Below, piece by piece: positions 10,189-22,729 of a stretch of DNA of 64,000 bases (positions are counted from its first letter, which is position 1; every line of letters starts with the position of its first letter). Location of the stretch: NCBI GenBank assembly GCA_020137815.1, contig CM035356.1, positions 4,529,975-4,593,974 of the forward strand. The letters run 5' to 3'. Below the pieces are notes generated by a model. It had not been told where the DNA came from. It saw only the letters and a program-made list of their open reading frames with translations, and searched no databases. The translations under genes were made by a program, and so were the position numbers. This DNA is from Hormiphora californensis (lineage: Eukaryota; Ctenophora; Tentaculata; Cydippida; Pleurobrachiidae).

Positions 10189-11068
10189 CCCGCTCCGACC
10201 CCTTGCCTGGGCGGACCCGAAACGAGGTGCCGCCAAAGGCCCGGCCACTTGGAACCCGCTGCCACCTCATGTGCACTATGCAGCTCCCTCATGCGGTGAA
10301 AGAGGCCTGCAGCGTTTGCCAACCCGGCCACTACACTTTTGTATTGACTGTTGATGTTGTGTTTTGCGTCTGTGACTTTGTGTTTAATCTGTTTTTAATC
10401 TGTTTTTATGTCTGTCTGCTTGTTTTGTTTGTTCATCACCTTGTTTCAGTTTTCTATTTTCCATTGTTCCTCGTTTTTGTGCATCCAATGCTACTAGGAT
10501 ATGTTTCACTGTCTCCAAGTATTGTTTAAACCGCTTTAGGAAACCGCTGATGTTAACTGTATATTTTCACCTCTCAGCCTTGTATCACTTTTATTGGTGT
10601 ATGGTGTAAGAGCGGGACGAAGTTATATATTAATGTGTGTGACTTTGTGATAAATTGTGCATAAACTTAAACTTAAACTTAAAAAGGGCTTGTGATGGCC
10701 GTTGGCGGCAAATGTTAAAATCTGGATTCTGGCCACTGTGTTTATAGTGTCAGCAGGCCCGGTTTCCAATGGCTAAGGTCTAAGGGGATGAAGATGATGA
10801 GGGTTAGGAGAGAGACTCCAATTTTGGAGGTTACAACTCGAAGAGTGTCGCTGCCTCCATCCACTCGCGGCTCGCCTGCTTTGTGCATTGAGCCTCCTGT
10901 GTGTCACCTCGAGGCTTCTGGTGATACTTGAACTTTTTTTTGGATCGCTATGATGAGATCCACGGAAATGGCAAATGTTCTGCTCCGTGTGTCCTGTTTT
11001 GAAAAATCAAAGCGACTAACAGCTCCAGCACACACTAACTATTGTAACTCCTATCAGCCAACTAATTG
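10189..11068 (+). other. Unassigned region with a possible retroelement 3' tail
   Basis: I recognise no protein. T-rich DNA at 10335-10660 ends in three AAACTT units (10662-10680) followed by a short A run, the kind of microsatellite tail left at the 3' end of some LINEs or SINEs in plus orientation. The rest to 11068 is unremarkable unique sequence. Confidence 0.35.
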
Positions 11069-11179
11069 CTGTCTGGCGACAGGCGGCGCCGACTTGGCGT
11101 ACGCGGGATAGCGTAGCGCTTTTCAAGGCGCCGACCCGATCTGAACGCAATGAGAACGGGGTCTGGCAACACCAGACAG
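11069..11179 (-). mobile_element. MITE of the CTGTCTGG family, long copy
   Basis: The ends are CTGTCTGGCG and CACCAGACAG. In reverse orientation it matches the copies at 49177-49251 and 51804-51883 at both ends and over a shared core with GATCGGGTCGGCGCC. This copy carries about 35 extra internal bases. There is no coding capacity, and I could not identify a target duplication. Confidence 0.7.
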
Positions 11180-11282
11180 TCCCATTGCAGGAGCTTCCAG
11201 TAGATTTTTGGTATATAACTATTTCATGCACAGAGATCTCTCTTGAAAAACATGTTTTATGCCACTATCTAGACTCAATATA

Positions 11283-11317
11283 AACTTACTTACTTACAGA
11301 AGTAAGTAAGTAAAGTT
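11283..11317. repeat. Hairpin made of inverted (CTTA)n/(TAAG)n
   Basis: AACTTACTTACTTAC is followed, after a 3-nt loop, by GTAAGTAAGTAAAGTT, forming an almost perfect 15-bp stem from a tetranucleotide repeat that inverts at its centre. Confidence 0.6.
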
Positions 11318-11891
11318 GTTCGTTATGGCTGCATCAATCAGATCGTTTACAATTTAAACCTATCCGGACATAGCAGGAATCATTTGTGATTTGTCCCCTA
11401 CACTCTGCTGATAATAGTTGGGGTGGGCAGCATTCTTTAATGGATCCCATATGTGGGGGGCGCACAAAATAATATTCTCCTGGAATATATTGTCTGCGAA
11501 CACACAGCATGCCCCCTCTCTCTCCAGTCAGTTTGCTCAATCTGTTGTGACTGCTTCAATGCTCACCGACCCTTATATTGTACTGTAGTATAATTGTAAT
11601 AGCCCTTTAAAAATCAAAGATAATATAGCTCATCAGATTCCCAGAATTGAGAGTGCGCCTACCCCGACCACCTCCATTATAACACCCCTACTGATCATTG
11701 TGTCTCCCATATAGTTGACCTACCCCAGAGTGCACCCCCCATTACGAGGGGGGTGTGGCGGGAGCTCAAAAAAAACGCAACCAAATGTATGTAGCAACAA
11801 CGAATATAGTTGACCACCTTCATATGACCACCTTCATATAGACCACCTTCATATTACACCCCTACTGATATATATCTCCCTTTATTACATC

Positions 11892-12036
11892 ATATTACAT
11901 ATCTCCTATACATTAGGTCCCTATGTATGCTGCCCAAGAAAGTGAGAAGAGAACGCTCCCACTCCTAATATATCTCCCTTCATTAGGTCCCTATGTATGC
12001 TGCCCAAGAAAGTGAGAAGAGAACGCTCCCTCTCCT
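11892..12036. repeat. 70-bp tandem duplication
   Basis: A segment beginning CATTAGGTCCCTATG at 11911 is repeated at 11981 with period 70 and near-identity through AACGCTCCC. It lies directly beside the 65-bp minisatellite. The surrounding 11180-12057 has no recognisable gene. Confidence 0.75.
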
Positions 12037-12065
12037 ATCCCATTTCTGGTGAACCGTCCGGAGAG

Positions 12066-13400
12066 GAAGTGGAACCCTCTACCTCAGGTTACTAGTTTAC
12101 CATTAGTATAGAAGCAGGGAGAAGCGGGGGGGGGGGGGGAGTGGAACCCTCTACCTCAGGTTACTAGTTTACCATTTATTAGAGGCGGGGGGGGAGGTTG
12201 GGAGGGGAGAACCATCCCGAGAGGAAGTGGAACCCTCTACCTCAGGTTACTAGTTTATTAGTATAGGGGCGGGGAGAGGGGGGTTGGGAGGGGAGTGGAA
12301 CCCTCTACCTCAGGTTACTAGTTTACCATTAGTATAGAGGCGGGGGGGTTGGGAGGGGAGTGGAACCCTCTACCTCAGGTTACTAGTTTACCATTAGTAT
12401 AGAGGCGGGGGGGTTGGGAGGGGAGTGGAACCCTCTACCTCAGGTTACTAGTTTACCATTAGTATAGAGGCGGGGGGGTTGGGAGGGGAGTGGAACGCTC
12501 TACCTCAGGTTACTAGTTTACCATTAGTATAGAGGCGGGGGGGTTGGGAGGGGAGTGGAACGCTCTACCTCAGGTTACTAGTTTACCATTAGTATAGAGG
12601 CGGGGGGGTTGGGAGGGGAGTGGAACCCTCTACCTCAGGTTACTAGTTTACCATTAGTATAGAGGCGGGGGGGTTGGGAGGGGAGTGGAACGCTCTACCT
12701 CAGGTTACTAGTTTACCATTAGTATAGAGGCGGGGGGGTTGGGAGGGGAGTGGAACGCTCTACCTCAGGTTACTAGTTTACCATTAGTATAGAGGCGGGG
12801 GGGTTGGGAGGGGAGTGGAACGCTCTACCTCAGGTTACTAGTTTACCATTAGTATAGAGGCGGGGGGGTTGGGAGGGGAGTGGAACCCTCTACCTCAGGT
12901 TACTAGTTTACCATTAGTATAGAGGCGGGGGGGTTGGGAGGGGAGTGGAACCCTCTACCTCAGGTTACTAGTTTACCATTAGTATAGAGGCGGGGGGGTT
13001 GGGAGGGGAGTGGAACGCTCTACCTCAGGTTACTAGTTTACCATTAGTATAGAGGCGGGGGGGTTGGGAGGGGAGTGGAACGCTCTACCTCAGGTTACTA
13101 GTTTACCATTAGTATAGAGGCGGGGGGGTTGGGAGGGGAGTGGAACCCTCTACCTCAGGTTACTAGTTTACCATTAGTATAGAGGCGGGGGGTTGGGAGG
13201 GGAGTGGAACGCTCTACCTCAGGTTAATAGTTTACCATTAGTATAGAGGCGGGGGGGTTGGGAGGGGAGTGGAACCCTCTACCTCAGGTTACTAGTTTAC
13301 CATTAGTATAGAGGCGGGGGGGTTGGGAGGGGAGTGGAACGCTCTACCTCAGGTTACTAGTTTACCATTTATTAGAGGCGGGGAGAGGCGGGTTGGTTTC
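12066..13400. repeat. 65-bp minisatellite, about 20 copies
   Basis: The unit contains GGAACCCTCTACCTCAGG, TTACTAGTTTACCATTAG and a GGCGGGGGGG run. Most copies have period 65; the first few (12066-12300) differ in length by G-run changes and small insertions. Copies divide into CCCTCT and CGCTCT variants in an irregular order, indicating repeated local duplication of groups of units. No open frame spans it. Confidence 0.95.
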
Positions 13401-14160
13401 CTAGCTCCACCCCTGGGACCAAAACAAGGGTAACTTACCTTTTACCTCGGGTAACTTACATGGTAGGTGTCGGTCCGTCAAGACACCTCTCATAGTCTCT
13501 GTTTAGCACGGGTATAACTTACCAATTTCACTTTTGAAAAGACATGCTGGTAACAAGAATGACTGCATTATGTTTCCCCGCCAACCTTTATTTTCATAAC
13601 CATCTAATGTGAAGGTGGGACAGAGACTGTGCGCCACATTGCGCGGCTCACATTTCCTGAAAACGTGCCATTGAAGTATTTGAGCAACACCGTTGTAACT
13701 GAGCGTGTTACAGCCGGTTTTGTGACCGTGACACCCCACTAGTATGTAAAATTGTCGGATTCTAAACCCCTATGCCTTTTTGCAAAAGCCATCTGGGTGC
13801 TGGTGGGATTTGTTGGTTTATTTTCTCCTCGGGTAAACTTCGTTAAATGGCCCATCTTTTATTCACAAACCCTCCACGTCTATAGTGTGAATACATGTAC
13901 GGGACCCCCATTGATCAGGATTCCGGGGGGGGGTCCCCTTTTGGCCCCGGGGGTGTTTACCAGGGGTCAAAACTCAAATTTCTAAAAATCATCCCCCGAG
14001 GGCCCCGACCCCCCGGGGTTTTTGATCAATGATCGGGGTTCTGCCGATCTGGTAAATCGGGGCCCGGGTAAAGGGGGTTTCAGGATAATTAGGCAATTGT
14101 GGGGCCCCTTTGTGAAACTCCCAGAGGAAATTTTGGGAGGGGGGGAATTTTTGGTTGAAA
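13401..14160. other. Unique sequence grading into homopolymer-inflated DNA
   Basis: 13401-13900 is ordinary unique sequence with no recognised gene. From about 13905 it becomes dominated by G, C and T runs that look like poor consensus rather than genuine biology. Confidence 0.5.
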
Positions 14161-14700
14161 TTTTATCCATTTTATCCAAGGGGAGAGAGGAGAGAAAGGG
14201 GAAAGGAGGAGAGGAGAGGGGAAGAAAAGAGGGGCGAGAGGAAAAGGAAGAGGGGGAGGGCGAGAGGGGGCCGGAGGAGAGAGGGGAAGGAGGGGGAGGG
14301 GAGAGAGAGGGGAGAGAGAGAGAGGGGAGGAAAAGAGATAGAGAGAGAGAGAAAAGAAGGAGTAGGAAGAGAGGACCCGAGGGAGCGAGAGAGAGAGGAG
14401 AGAGGGGAAAAAGCAAAGAGAGAGGGGGAAAAGAGGATAAGAGAGAGGAAGAGAGGAGAGAAAAGGAGGGGAGAGAAGAGAGAGGAGAGACCCGGGAGAA
14501 AAGAGAGGAGAGAGAGGAGAGGACGAGAGAGAGAAAAGAGAGAAAAAGTTTTTATCCTCCTACTCTTTTGGGCCCCTTCTTTTCTCCTTTCTTTTCCTTT
14601 TCTCCCCCTTTTAAAATCTTCTTTTCTTCCTCCTCTCTCTCCTCTTCTCTTTCCTCTCTTCTCCCCACTCAAATATTTCCCCTAAAACCGCCCCGTATGG
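14160..14700. repeat. Purine tract (about 390 bp) then pyrimidine tract (about 110 bp)
   Basis: About 14160-14550 is almost pure A/G and 14565-14690 almost pure C/T, so the same strand switches from purine to pyrimidine. This makes lysine/arginine/glutamate-rich and leucine/serine-rich frames that are not genes. The sequence could form triplex or hairpin structures. Confidence 0.85.
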
Positions 14701-14837
14701 GCCCCCCGTTTCTTTCGGATTATTCCCCCTCTATTACCCCCCTTTATTGCACCGTTTTTGGCTGCTCCCTGCAAAGGGGGTTTTAAACGAAAGAGCGGGA
14801 AAGCCTTGACTTTTCTAAAAGGGTATCAAAGTCACTC

Positions 14838-15027
14838 TCAAATTTGACTCTCTCTCTCTGACTTCCGTTATCTCTCTGTCTCTCTATCTCTCTCTCTCTT
14901 TCATCTCTTCTCTCTCCCTCTCGTCTCTCTCTCTCCCTCTCCCTCTTTTCTTTGTCTGGTCATTTCGAATTGTGACGATAGTCACTCTCGGACGCAACCA
15001 CATTTTCTTTTTACCATCGGGTTTTCG

Positions 15028-15089
<62 letters not shown>

Positions 15090-15205
15090 CTCTCTCTTCT
15101 CTCTCTCTCTCTCTCTTTTCTCTTGTTCTCTCTCTTTCTTTCTCTATTTCTCTCTTTCTCTCTACCCTTTTTCTTTCTTTACATCTCACCCTAAATTCAT
15201 TCTCC
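14838..15205. repeat. (CT)n-rich tract, pure core at 15032-15088
   Basis: A long imperfect (CT)n microsatellite interrupted by about 60 bp of unique sequence (14955-15030). Arginine/glutamate and serine/leucine frames here are repeat artefacts. Confidence 0.9.
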
Positions 15206-16765
15206 TAAAACTCTCGTACTTTATCTCATTCAGTCTCTTTTCCGATATTGATTGTCTCTTGAGCACCATCCTTCTCAACTAAGAACAAACTGAACAAAAT
15301 GAATATAAACAGAGTCTCAAGAAAGATTATGGAAAGTTTCGTCGTATATCATGTAGGTTGTGTTGAAACGTTTGAATTCATCATGGTGCGTCTAAAAAAC
15401 AGTCGGTTGGCCTTTTTATTTACGGATTGGATTGGGTTAGGTACAGGGATGGTAGAATAGTTTTTTTCCAGGTGGGACTGCCGACTGAACAAAGTTTTTG
15501 GTTTATAAACCAAAAAGTCCATTTTTCTAATTCGGAAAATTTTGAAGTTTTGGACGAAAAATTCAGTATTTTGATCCCCCCGTTTTCACCACCCCTGGTT
15601 GGGAAGTATGTAATAGTTTCCCAATTTGTTCAAACCATTGTGTATTTTTAATTGTTCTTCCGAAAAAATTTATTCAAACCCTATGTTTGTGAATGCTCCT
15701 AATAGGTGTTTTTTCTCGAGTCTCCCGCATTTGAAAAATTGCTGCTGCTCTCTTTCTCTCTATCCTCTAAATCTCTCCAACATTGTTCTCACTGTCCTCA
15801 TTTCGGTAGAATCTTCTCCATCTCTCCTTCTTCTTGTGCACAGTGTGCACAGTATAGACAGAATGCACGCTGCTGCAGTAGTAGCAACAGTTTTAAACAA
15901 ATCTAGAGAAATCCCGGCTGCTCAGAGTAAATTAATTTCAGTAATAAGTTGTATGAAATAATAATTTTAGCACCTAACCTAACACGAGGTGCATAATCTC
16001 ACTATCCAAATGCAGTTTTCCTCATTTCCCTAAACCCCTTTTCATTAAATATCAACAGTTAAAATACTGCAGTGCCAGCTCATGAAAGCAGCTCTCCCTC
16101 CACAAATTCTCCGTTTCGATTTGATCAGGCCATATTTGCATTGCCGGGACATCTATATACCGGGGGGGGGGGGGGGGGGGGTACATCTCGGCAAAATTGA
16201 CACCAATAAAAATAGCTTGGTTGTCCCCTATTTCTCTTTAGGGGCTAATGGAGGGGGAATTCTAGTGTGGGAGAGAGACATTCTTGTTTCATTTTTGGCC
16301 TAATTAGGGAAACACTATCTATTTCACCTTGCAGCTCTAGGGAAACATGCTATTTCACCTCACAGTTTTAAGAATCTAGTTTGACAGGTACAAGCTGTCT
16401 CTCTCTCTATTATAGAGGGGGTGTTTAGTGAGATGGAGCTATACAGAAGGGATGATGGGATGTTGTTAATAAATAATATCATTCTCCATCCCCTGAATCC
16501 TTCCTCAAATTCCCGTCTTGAGAACCGTAGAGTCTTTTTCAAGGATGTCTATCCCCCACTGTATCCACTATGTTCCTTCAATTCAACAGGGAATTGGGTG
16601 GGTGAGGAACTATTTAAACCGATTCTAAACTGTGATATATTATTCGAATTTAAACCAATTCTAAGCGGTGATACATTCCTCCATAGGTCAACAAGCATCA
16701 CAAAGCGCATCTGCGGTTTCAAAAGCGATATCCTTCTTTGAGACACCAGGGTTACCAGGACCTAG
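15206..16765. other. No recognisable gene
   Basis: Mostly unique AT-rich sequence. Noteworthy only for a long uninterrupted G run at about 16160-16181. Frames up to 111 codons show no family signature. Confidence 0.5.
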
Positions 16766-16778
16766 TAGTAGTTCTGAC

Positions 16779-17040
16779 TTCCCACCAGCCACTCCTTCAC
16801 CGGCCCGTGGTAAGTCCTGACAGTTCCCACCAGCCACTCCTTCACCGGCCCGTGGTAAGTTCTGACAGTTCCCACCAGCCACTCCTTCACCGGCCCGTGG
16901 TAAGTTCTGACAGTTCCCACCAGCCACTCCTTCACCGGCCCGTGGTAAGTCCTGACAGTTCCCACCAGCCACTCCTTCACCGGCCCGTGGTAAGTCCTGA
17001 CAGTTCCCACCCGCAACCTCTTCACCGGCCCGTGGTAAGT
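16779..17040. repeat. 45-bp minisatellite, about 6 copies
   Basis: The unit contains CCAGCCACTCCTTCACCGG and CCCGTGGTAAGT. Because 45 is a multiple of three, frames stay open on both strands (15-residue repeats), but no other coding evidence exists. Each unit includes a consensus-like 5' splice site (GTGGTAAGT) and a CCCACCAG acceptor-like end. Confidence 0.92.
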
Positions 17041-17570
17041 CAAGCTGTTGATTATACAACTAGAAAAGGTCTGAATAAGTCACGTTATACGTGCACGAAG
17101 TAAGTTGTGTCGAGCAAGTTATTTGAGGTAGCTCAGTATAGGAACGTGTCTACTCCGAATCCTGCAGTATAATTGTGTAAAAACCTAAAATATACAGCTC
17201 CTTGTGTAAGGATTCGTGTTATACATGACAGGATATATATTTTACTGGTATGTTTTATATTCTGCTTCTTCATAAACACGTCTTGTTCCTACTGCACACG
17301 TGATGGGTATCTGGTGTGGTAAAGGAACTGCAACAAAACAGGGCCGCATTGTTTTAGGAGGATCATTGAATTGATTGGTTGTTGCCTACCCTCTTGTTGC
17401 AGCTCCCCAGACCTCAGCAACGCAATTGTTGGTGCATGTCTAGGGAACACCTCACCAAATATTTAATTTTGTAAAAGACAAGGACCGGCGGGTAATTTGT
17501 TCACGACTGGATTGCCATAATGATGATTGTAGCACTTAAAGCAGTCTCTGTATAGTAGTATAGTTCTGCA

Positions 17571-17706
17571 GCGCCACCCCAGGGGCAGGAATCAGGAAAT
17601 AATGGTCCCTGATTGGCTGATAACCAATCACGTGACCTAAATAACGAGTTCTGATTGGTTGTTTACTTGTCTCGGTCGGTTTCTGCCGGGCGCCACCCCA
17701 GGGGCA
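17571..17706. mobile_element. hAT-like MITE copy flanked by a 17-bp direct repeat
   Basis: The core (about 17588-17689) matches the better copy at 51611-51719, including CCCTGATTGGCTGATAACC and GATTGGTTGTTTACTTGT. The left terminus has lost about 9 bp. GCGCCACCCCAGGGGCA occurs at 17571-17587 and again at 17690-17706, too long for a hAT duplication, so the flank may be a separate duplication event. Confidence 0.75.
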
Positions 17707-17976
17707 ACAACAATCGAACTGTGTTCTAGTGTTGCACTGCACACCCATTACCTATTGTGTTCTAGTGTACTCGGGTCACTTTCGGGTCTTTCAAGAAAGC
17801 CCCTACCAGTTCACAGTTTATTAGTGGCTAATCGGCCGGTAAATGAACCCCCAGACCTTCTAGTTCTGCATGGAAGGCGAGTGAAGCAGCATAACCACTA
17901 CCACGCCGAAATTCACATGTCACTGTCATCCCTCTGCAACTTCCCCGATCTTGATCCCACTTCCTCAATCTTGCAC

Positions 17977-18017
<41 letters not shown>
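17977..18017. repeat. (CT)n microsatellite
   Basis: About 20 uninterrupted CT units. The neighbouring 17110-17976 has no recognised gene apart from the MITE; 18040-18500 drifts into homopolymer-rich sequence. Confidence 0.9.
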
Positions 18018-18020
<3 letters not shown>

Positions 18021-18551
18021 CACCCCAATTTCCCTAATTTCCCCCTCTCTCCCCCGGGGTTTTGGGACATTCGCACAAAGTGGGCACCCTAGGGGAATTT
18101 CCCAATCCCAAACCCCCTCTTTTTTTTTTTCCCAAAAGGCGCCTTTTCGCGTCAGGGCTGATCGGGGGGGGTTGGGCCGCAGCGGTGGTGGAGGTTTGGA
18201 TATCCCCCCGGGGTTTTAAAAATTTTCCCGATCCCCGCCTTACCCTCCTCAGAGGTATGAGTTAATCAGCCAATTAGTGAGTTAATCAGCCAATTAGTAA
18301 GTTAATTACCCCTTTAGTGAAAAAAATTACCCAAAAATTTAGTGATTTAATCACCCAAATTTAGTAATTTAAATTTTAATTGTTATACATTTTTTTTTTT
18401 TTAGAAAATCCCGTATAGGGCCCTTCAAAAAACCATTTCATTATTTAAAATTCCCGTTACGATGGGAAAATTTCGAAAAAGCCCAAATTCCCCTTGGAGA
18501 GGCCCGGCCCCAGAAGTTTTTGGGGGTTAGGGTATGCGTGCTTAGAATTAG

Positions 18552-18692
<141 letters not shown>

Positions 18693-18787
18693 TCCCTCAT
18701 TGTGTCCCAAGTCTTTAAAGAAAATCCTTCACCCACGTTGTTTCGATATCAAGGCATGCATGATCTCACGTAACAAAAATGTACTCA

Positions 18788-18995
18788 CTGAGAGAGAAAG
18801 ATAGATCAGGGATAGAGATAGAGGGAGACAGAGATAGAAAGAGAGAGTGACAGATAGAGAAAGAGAGAGGGACAGAGATAGAGAAAGAGGGAGACAGAGA
18901 TAGAAAGAGAGGGAGACAGAGATAGAAAGAGAGGGGGAGAGAGATAGAAAAAGAGGGAGACAGAGATAGAAAGAGAGGGAGACAGAAAGATAATC
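18788..18995. repeat. GA-rich array of about 24-bp units (GAGACAGAGATAGAAAGAGA)
   Basis: At least seven imperfect units of alternating GAGACAGAGATAG and AAAGAGAGG words. It is derived from a GA microsatellite. Confidence 0.85.
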
Positions 18996-19087
18996 GTGAT
19001 CTGCCAGTGAGATTCTCAGCTAGCAGTTTCTACTCCAGCAAAGTAGTAAGTATCAATCACTTTTTTACCATGTGATATTACTGGGGT

Positions 19088-19195
19088 ACACTCAAACCTC
19101 GATTTACCGGGCGGATTAAATTCCTCGATGTGTAGGAAATTCATTTTATCCTGATTTATATACACTTTGCACCTCGATATACCGTCTTCCGAGAA
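19088..19195 (+). mobile_element. Fragment of a pogo/Tc1-like MITE
   Basis: CAAACCTCGATTTACCGGG and, near 19172, CTCGATATACCG resemble the terminal repeats of the CAGTCGGACCCCGAT family at 38816, 50756 and 62744. No intact paired end is seen. Confidence 0.35.
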
Positions 19196-19337
19196 TTACC
19201 CACGGAGATTTGGAGGGTTGGTCTTTCAACAACTTTTGAGGTTAACTTTTGTGTTTTGGCCTAAATCCCAATTCCTCCACCTTCACATAATCTGCTGCAA
19301 TGCATCCATCCTCCTACTCCTGTCGCTGCACTGTGGA

Positions 19338-19370
19338 GTGAGAGAGGGAGAGAGAGAGAGGGAGAGAGAG

Positions 19371-19420
<50 letters not shown>

Positions 19421-19718
19421 GAGAGATAGAGAGATAGAGAAAGAGAGAAAGAGAGATCATTATACCTTAAAGGCTGGATGAAGCTTAATTATTCGGTGCG
19501 CCAGTGACGCCGCAGTCCAGGTACCACGTGCGTTCTCCCTCACTCAATCTCACTATCTTTCTCTCTCTCCCTCACTCCATCTCACTATCGTTCTCTCTCT
19601 CGCTCACTCAATCTCACTATCATTCTCTCTCCTTCAGTCAATCTCTTTCGCTTTCTTCAAACTCTCTCTCACTATATGACTATCTCCTTCACACTTACCA
19701 TATGAGAGAAAGATGGAT

Positions 19719-19779
<61 letters not shown>

Positions 19780-19790
19780 GAGAGAGAGAG
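19338..19790. repeat. GA, CT, GA microsatellite cluster
   Basis: GA tracts at about 19338-19455 and 19723-19790 flank CT-rich imperfect repeats (19535-19680) built of TCACTATC-containing 30-bp units. Not coding. Confidence 0.85.
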
Positions 19791-19799
19791 AAGAATGAA

Positions 19800-20363
19800 T
19801 GTGTTCCTATACAGGTGCAGAGCATTGACGTCATTTTATTATACCAGTACAGTTAGATAGATGGAGCGGTACACTAGATAGATGGGGTGCAGTTGGTACA
19901 GATACAGTGATCATGGGGGCTACAGAAAATAGAAGATATTAAACGTAGATGTAGAGCAATAAAGAACTGATACTTGAAGCAGAAAGGGTTTGAGTTGAAT
20001 ACAGATAATGCAGATGGAGGTCACCCTAGGAATAAATGAGAGCGATTTGGTGCGGATAGGTGGTTTTATTATTTGTGTGTTAGTAAGTCTCGCTCGCTCT
20101 CCGTGGATCGGTGGATCGCAATCAATTCACAATCGTGCACTACCCCGCCCAACTCCCTGCCCCACCCCTACTACTATTGAGAGCAGTACATAAAGGATGC
20201 TTTGTTCGTCGAACTAATTGCTGGGCTAGAGAGAGCGAGCGAGAGAGTGGGGTAGAGAGAGAGAGAGCGAGGTGAGAAAGATAAAGAAACTATCTGCATC
20301 AGCGAATGTTTGATCGTGTGACGCAAACCGTTTGTTCGTATATTCACTGAACAAAATCTGGTG
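19800..20363. other. No recognisable gene
   Basis: Unique sequence with short GAGA and CGCTCT words. I see no conserved frame, tRNA or element end. Confidence 0.5.
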
Positions 20364-20728
20364 CTAAGTTATCGGTTTTTAGGACTCTTCAAGACTGCAA
20401 AGTTATCGGTTTTTAGGACTCTCCAAGACTACAAAGTTATCGGTTTTTAGGACTCTCCAAGACTACAAAGTTATCGGTTTTTAGGACTCTCCAAGACTGC
20501 AAAGTTATCGGTTTTTAGGACTCTCCAAGACTGCAAAGTTATCGGTTTTTAGGACTCTCCAAGACTGCAAAGTTATCGGTTTTTAGGACTCTCCAAGACT
20601 GCAAAGTTATCGGTTTTTAGGACTCTCCAAGACTGCAAAGTTATCGGTTTTTAGGACTCTCCAAGACTGCAAAGTTATCGGTTTTTAGGACTCTCCAAGA
20701 CTGACAAAGTTATCGGTTTTTTTGGGGA
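20364..20728. repeat. 34-bp minisatellite, about 11 copies
   Basis: The unit contains AAAGTTATCGGTTTTTAGG and ACTCTCCAAGACTGC. Copies are nearly identical, differing mainly at CTTCAAG/CTCCAAG and CTGC/CTAC. The array ends where inflated homopolymer sequence begins. Confidence 0.95.
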
Positions 20729-22729
20729 AAATTTTTCTCCAAGTTTTTGGGAAAGGGGGTTTTTTCCTGTTTAAAAGGGGAAACTTTCCCCCAAAACCTG
20801 AAAGTTCCGTTTTAACCTTTTTTCCCAAGGACCGGGGCAAAAAAGGGGTTTTAATGGTTTTAGGCTAGGGCCCTTGGCCGGATTGATTTGATTTTTAAAA
20901 AGGGTCTGTCCCTCAAGATTTTTACTTGAATTTTGTGGGGAAATTTTGTAATTTTTAAAATTTTTTAGAGCTATTATAAACGGGGCCCTTCCCAAACCCC
21001 CCCAAAGAATATTTTTTGGTCAAGTGGGGAAAACAGCAACGGGGGGGGGTTTAGGAAAACCCACGGTGACAATTGTGAAATTCCTCCAAAAATTAACCCA
21101 GGGAACACAACAAAAACAAAAAACACCCCAACCAAACAAACGCCCAAACCAACAACCAACACACAGACCCACACCTGGAGACAACCTGTTAAATGGGGGG
21201 TTTTGTCTAGCGCCCCCCTCATACCAATAAATGCACATAATTCTAGAACCATTCTAACAATGTACTTTAATAGCAGCTGGTACATCCCTGGAGTAGGATA
21301 GTTCTAGTTTGATATGTGTAGGGGCCCCACATCCCCCAAAATTATACCACCATGTAAACATGTTTGTTAAGGGTTGGGGCCTAACCCTCCTACCATGTTT
21401 CTTTTGTTTTTTTTAAACATTGGACCCCAAAAAGGGGTTGGGCACCCCTTAAATTTGGTTTTTCAAATTTAACTGGGCCGGGGGGGGCAAAAAAACTGCC
21501 CGCCCCCCCTTTTTTTATCTACGAATCGCCCCCCCCCCCCCCGTTTTGAACCGCACTTTTAACGTAAAACAATATATATTTTTTAAAATTTTGAGGGGCA
21601 TTGCATATCCGCAGCTGCAAATCCAATATAGTCTTGTATCAATCCCCCTCTCTAAATATGTACACCATGTATTAATATGTATATGGGTTTTATAATTTGG
21701 GATATTGATGAATTTAATGGCTGCAACTAGAAATATGGAAAAAGTTAAAATGCTTTATAAACGGGATCTTTTAAAAAAAACATAAAATTTAGGTTTTTTT
21801 TTCGGAGGGGGTTCCCCCATTGTGAAATTTTGGGGAAAGGACTGGGCTCTGTAAAAACATCCCTTCTTTGGGGCTTTGCAGTAAAAAGTAAAAACCTGTT
21901 TTATTATTAATAATTGCTAGATACTAAAAACCTGGTTTATTAGTTGATAGATCTCTTCAGATCATCTCATGTTTGCTCCTCATTATCTGGGTGCTTGTTT
22001 TTGAACATTGTTTCCCCCCTTTTTGGGGTGTGCAGTACAAACAACAGTTAAAATTTCCAAAACCCAAAAAAAACAACGTTATAATTTTCCCAAACAAACC
22101 AAAAAAACAAAGTTAAAATTTCCCAAAAACAAACAAAAGTTTTTATTCCAAAACAAAAAGACATTTTGAAATTCCAAACAAAAAAAAAACAAAAGTTTAA
22201 AAAATTCCGGGCCAAAAAAAGTTATAAATTCCAAACAAAAAACAAAAAAAACAAACAGTTATAATTCCAAACAAACAGACAGTTATAATTCCAAACAAAC
22301 AAACAGTTATAATTCCAAACAAACAAACAAACAAAAAAAAGTTTAAATTTCCAAACAAAGAAAATTCCTTACCTAGGCATAGCCTAGATAATATTTTTGT
22401 ACATATTTTGAAAAATTTTGCCATTTAAATGTTGTTGCCCCGACCCCTAGTGTGATTTTTGTAATGTGTTTCTATTGGATTTATCTCCTGCAGGAAGGGG
22501 AAATAAGAAAATAAATGATTTTTTCCCCAAAAAGGGGGAAAAAAGGGAAGGAGCGGGGATAGAATATAATTTTTTAGGTTTGACGCCCTGTAGCCTAGAA
22601 GATCCCACTATAGATGTGATATTTTCTGGGTGGGGAAACAATAATAAAAATTTTAATAAATTGATTTCTCTTGGGAAAAAAGGGGCCAAATTTTTTTTAA
22701 TTACCCCTTTTTGTCCCCTTTTGAAATCC

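Noticed and set aside
12066-13400. CRISPR array or rDNA spacer
   Set aside because: Contiguous tandem units, no spacers, no rRNA sequence nearby.
14022-14786. 254-residue Arg/Glu/Lys-rich frame and mirror frames
   Set aside because: Product of a purine tract; reading it in any frame gives charged low-complexity sequence.
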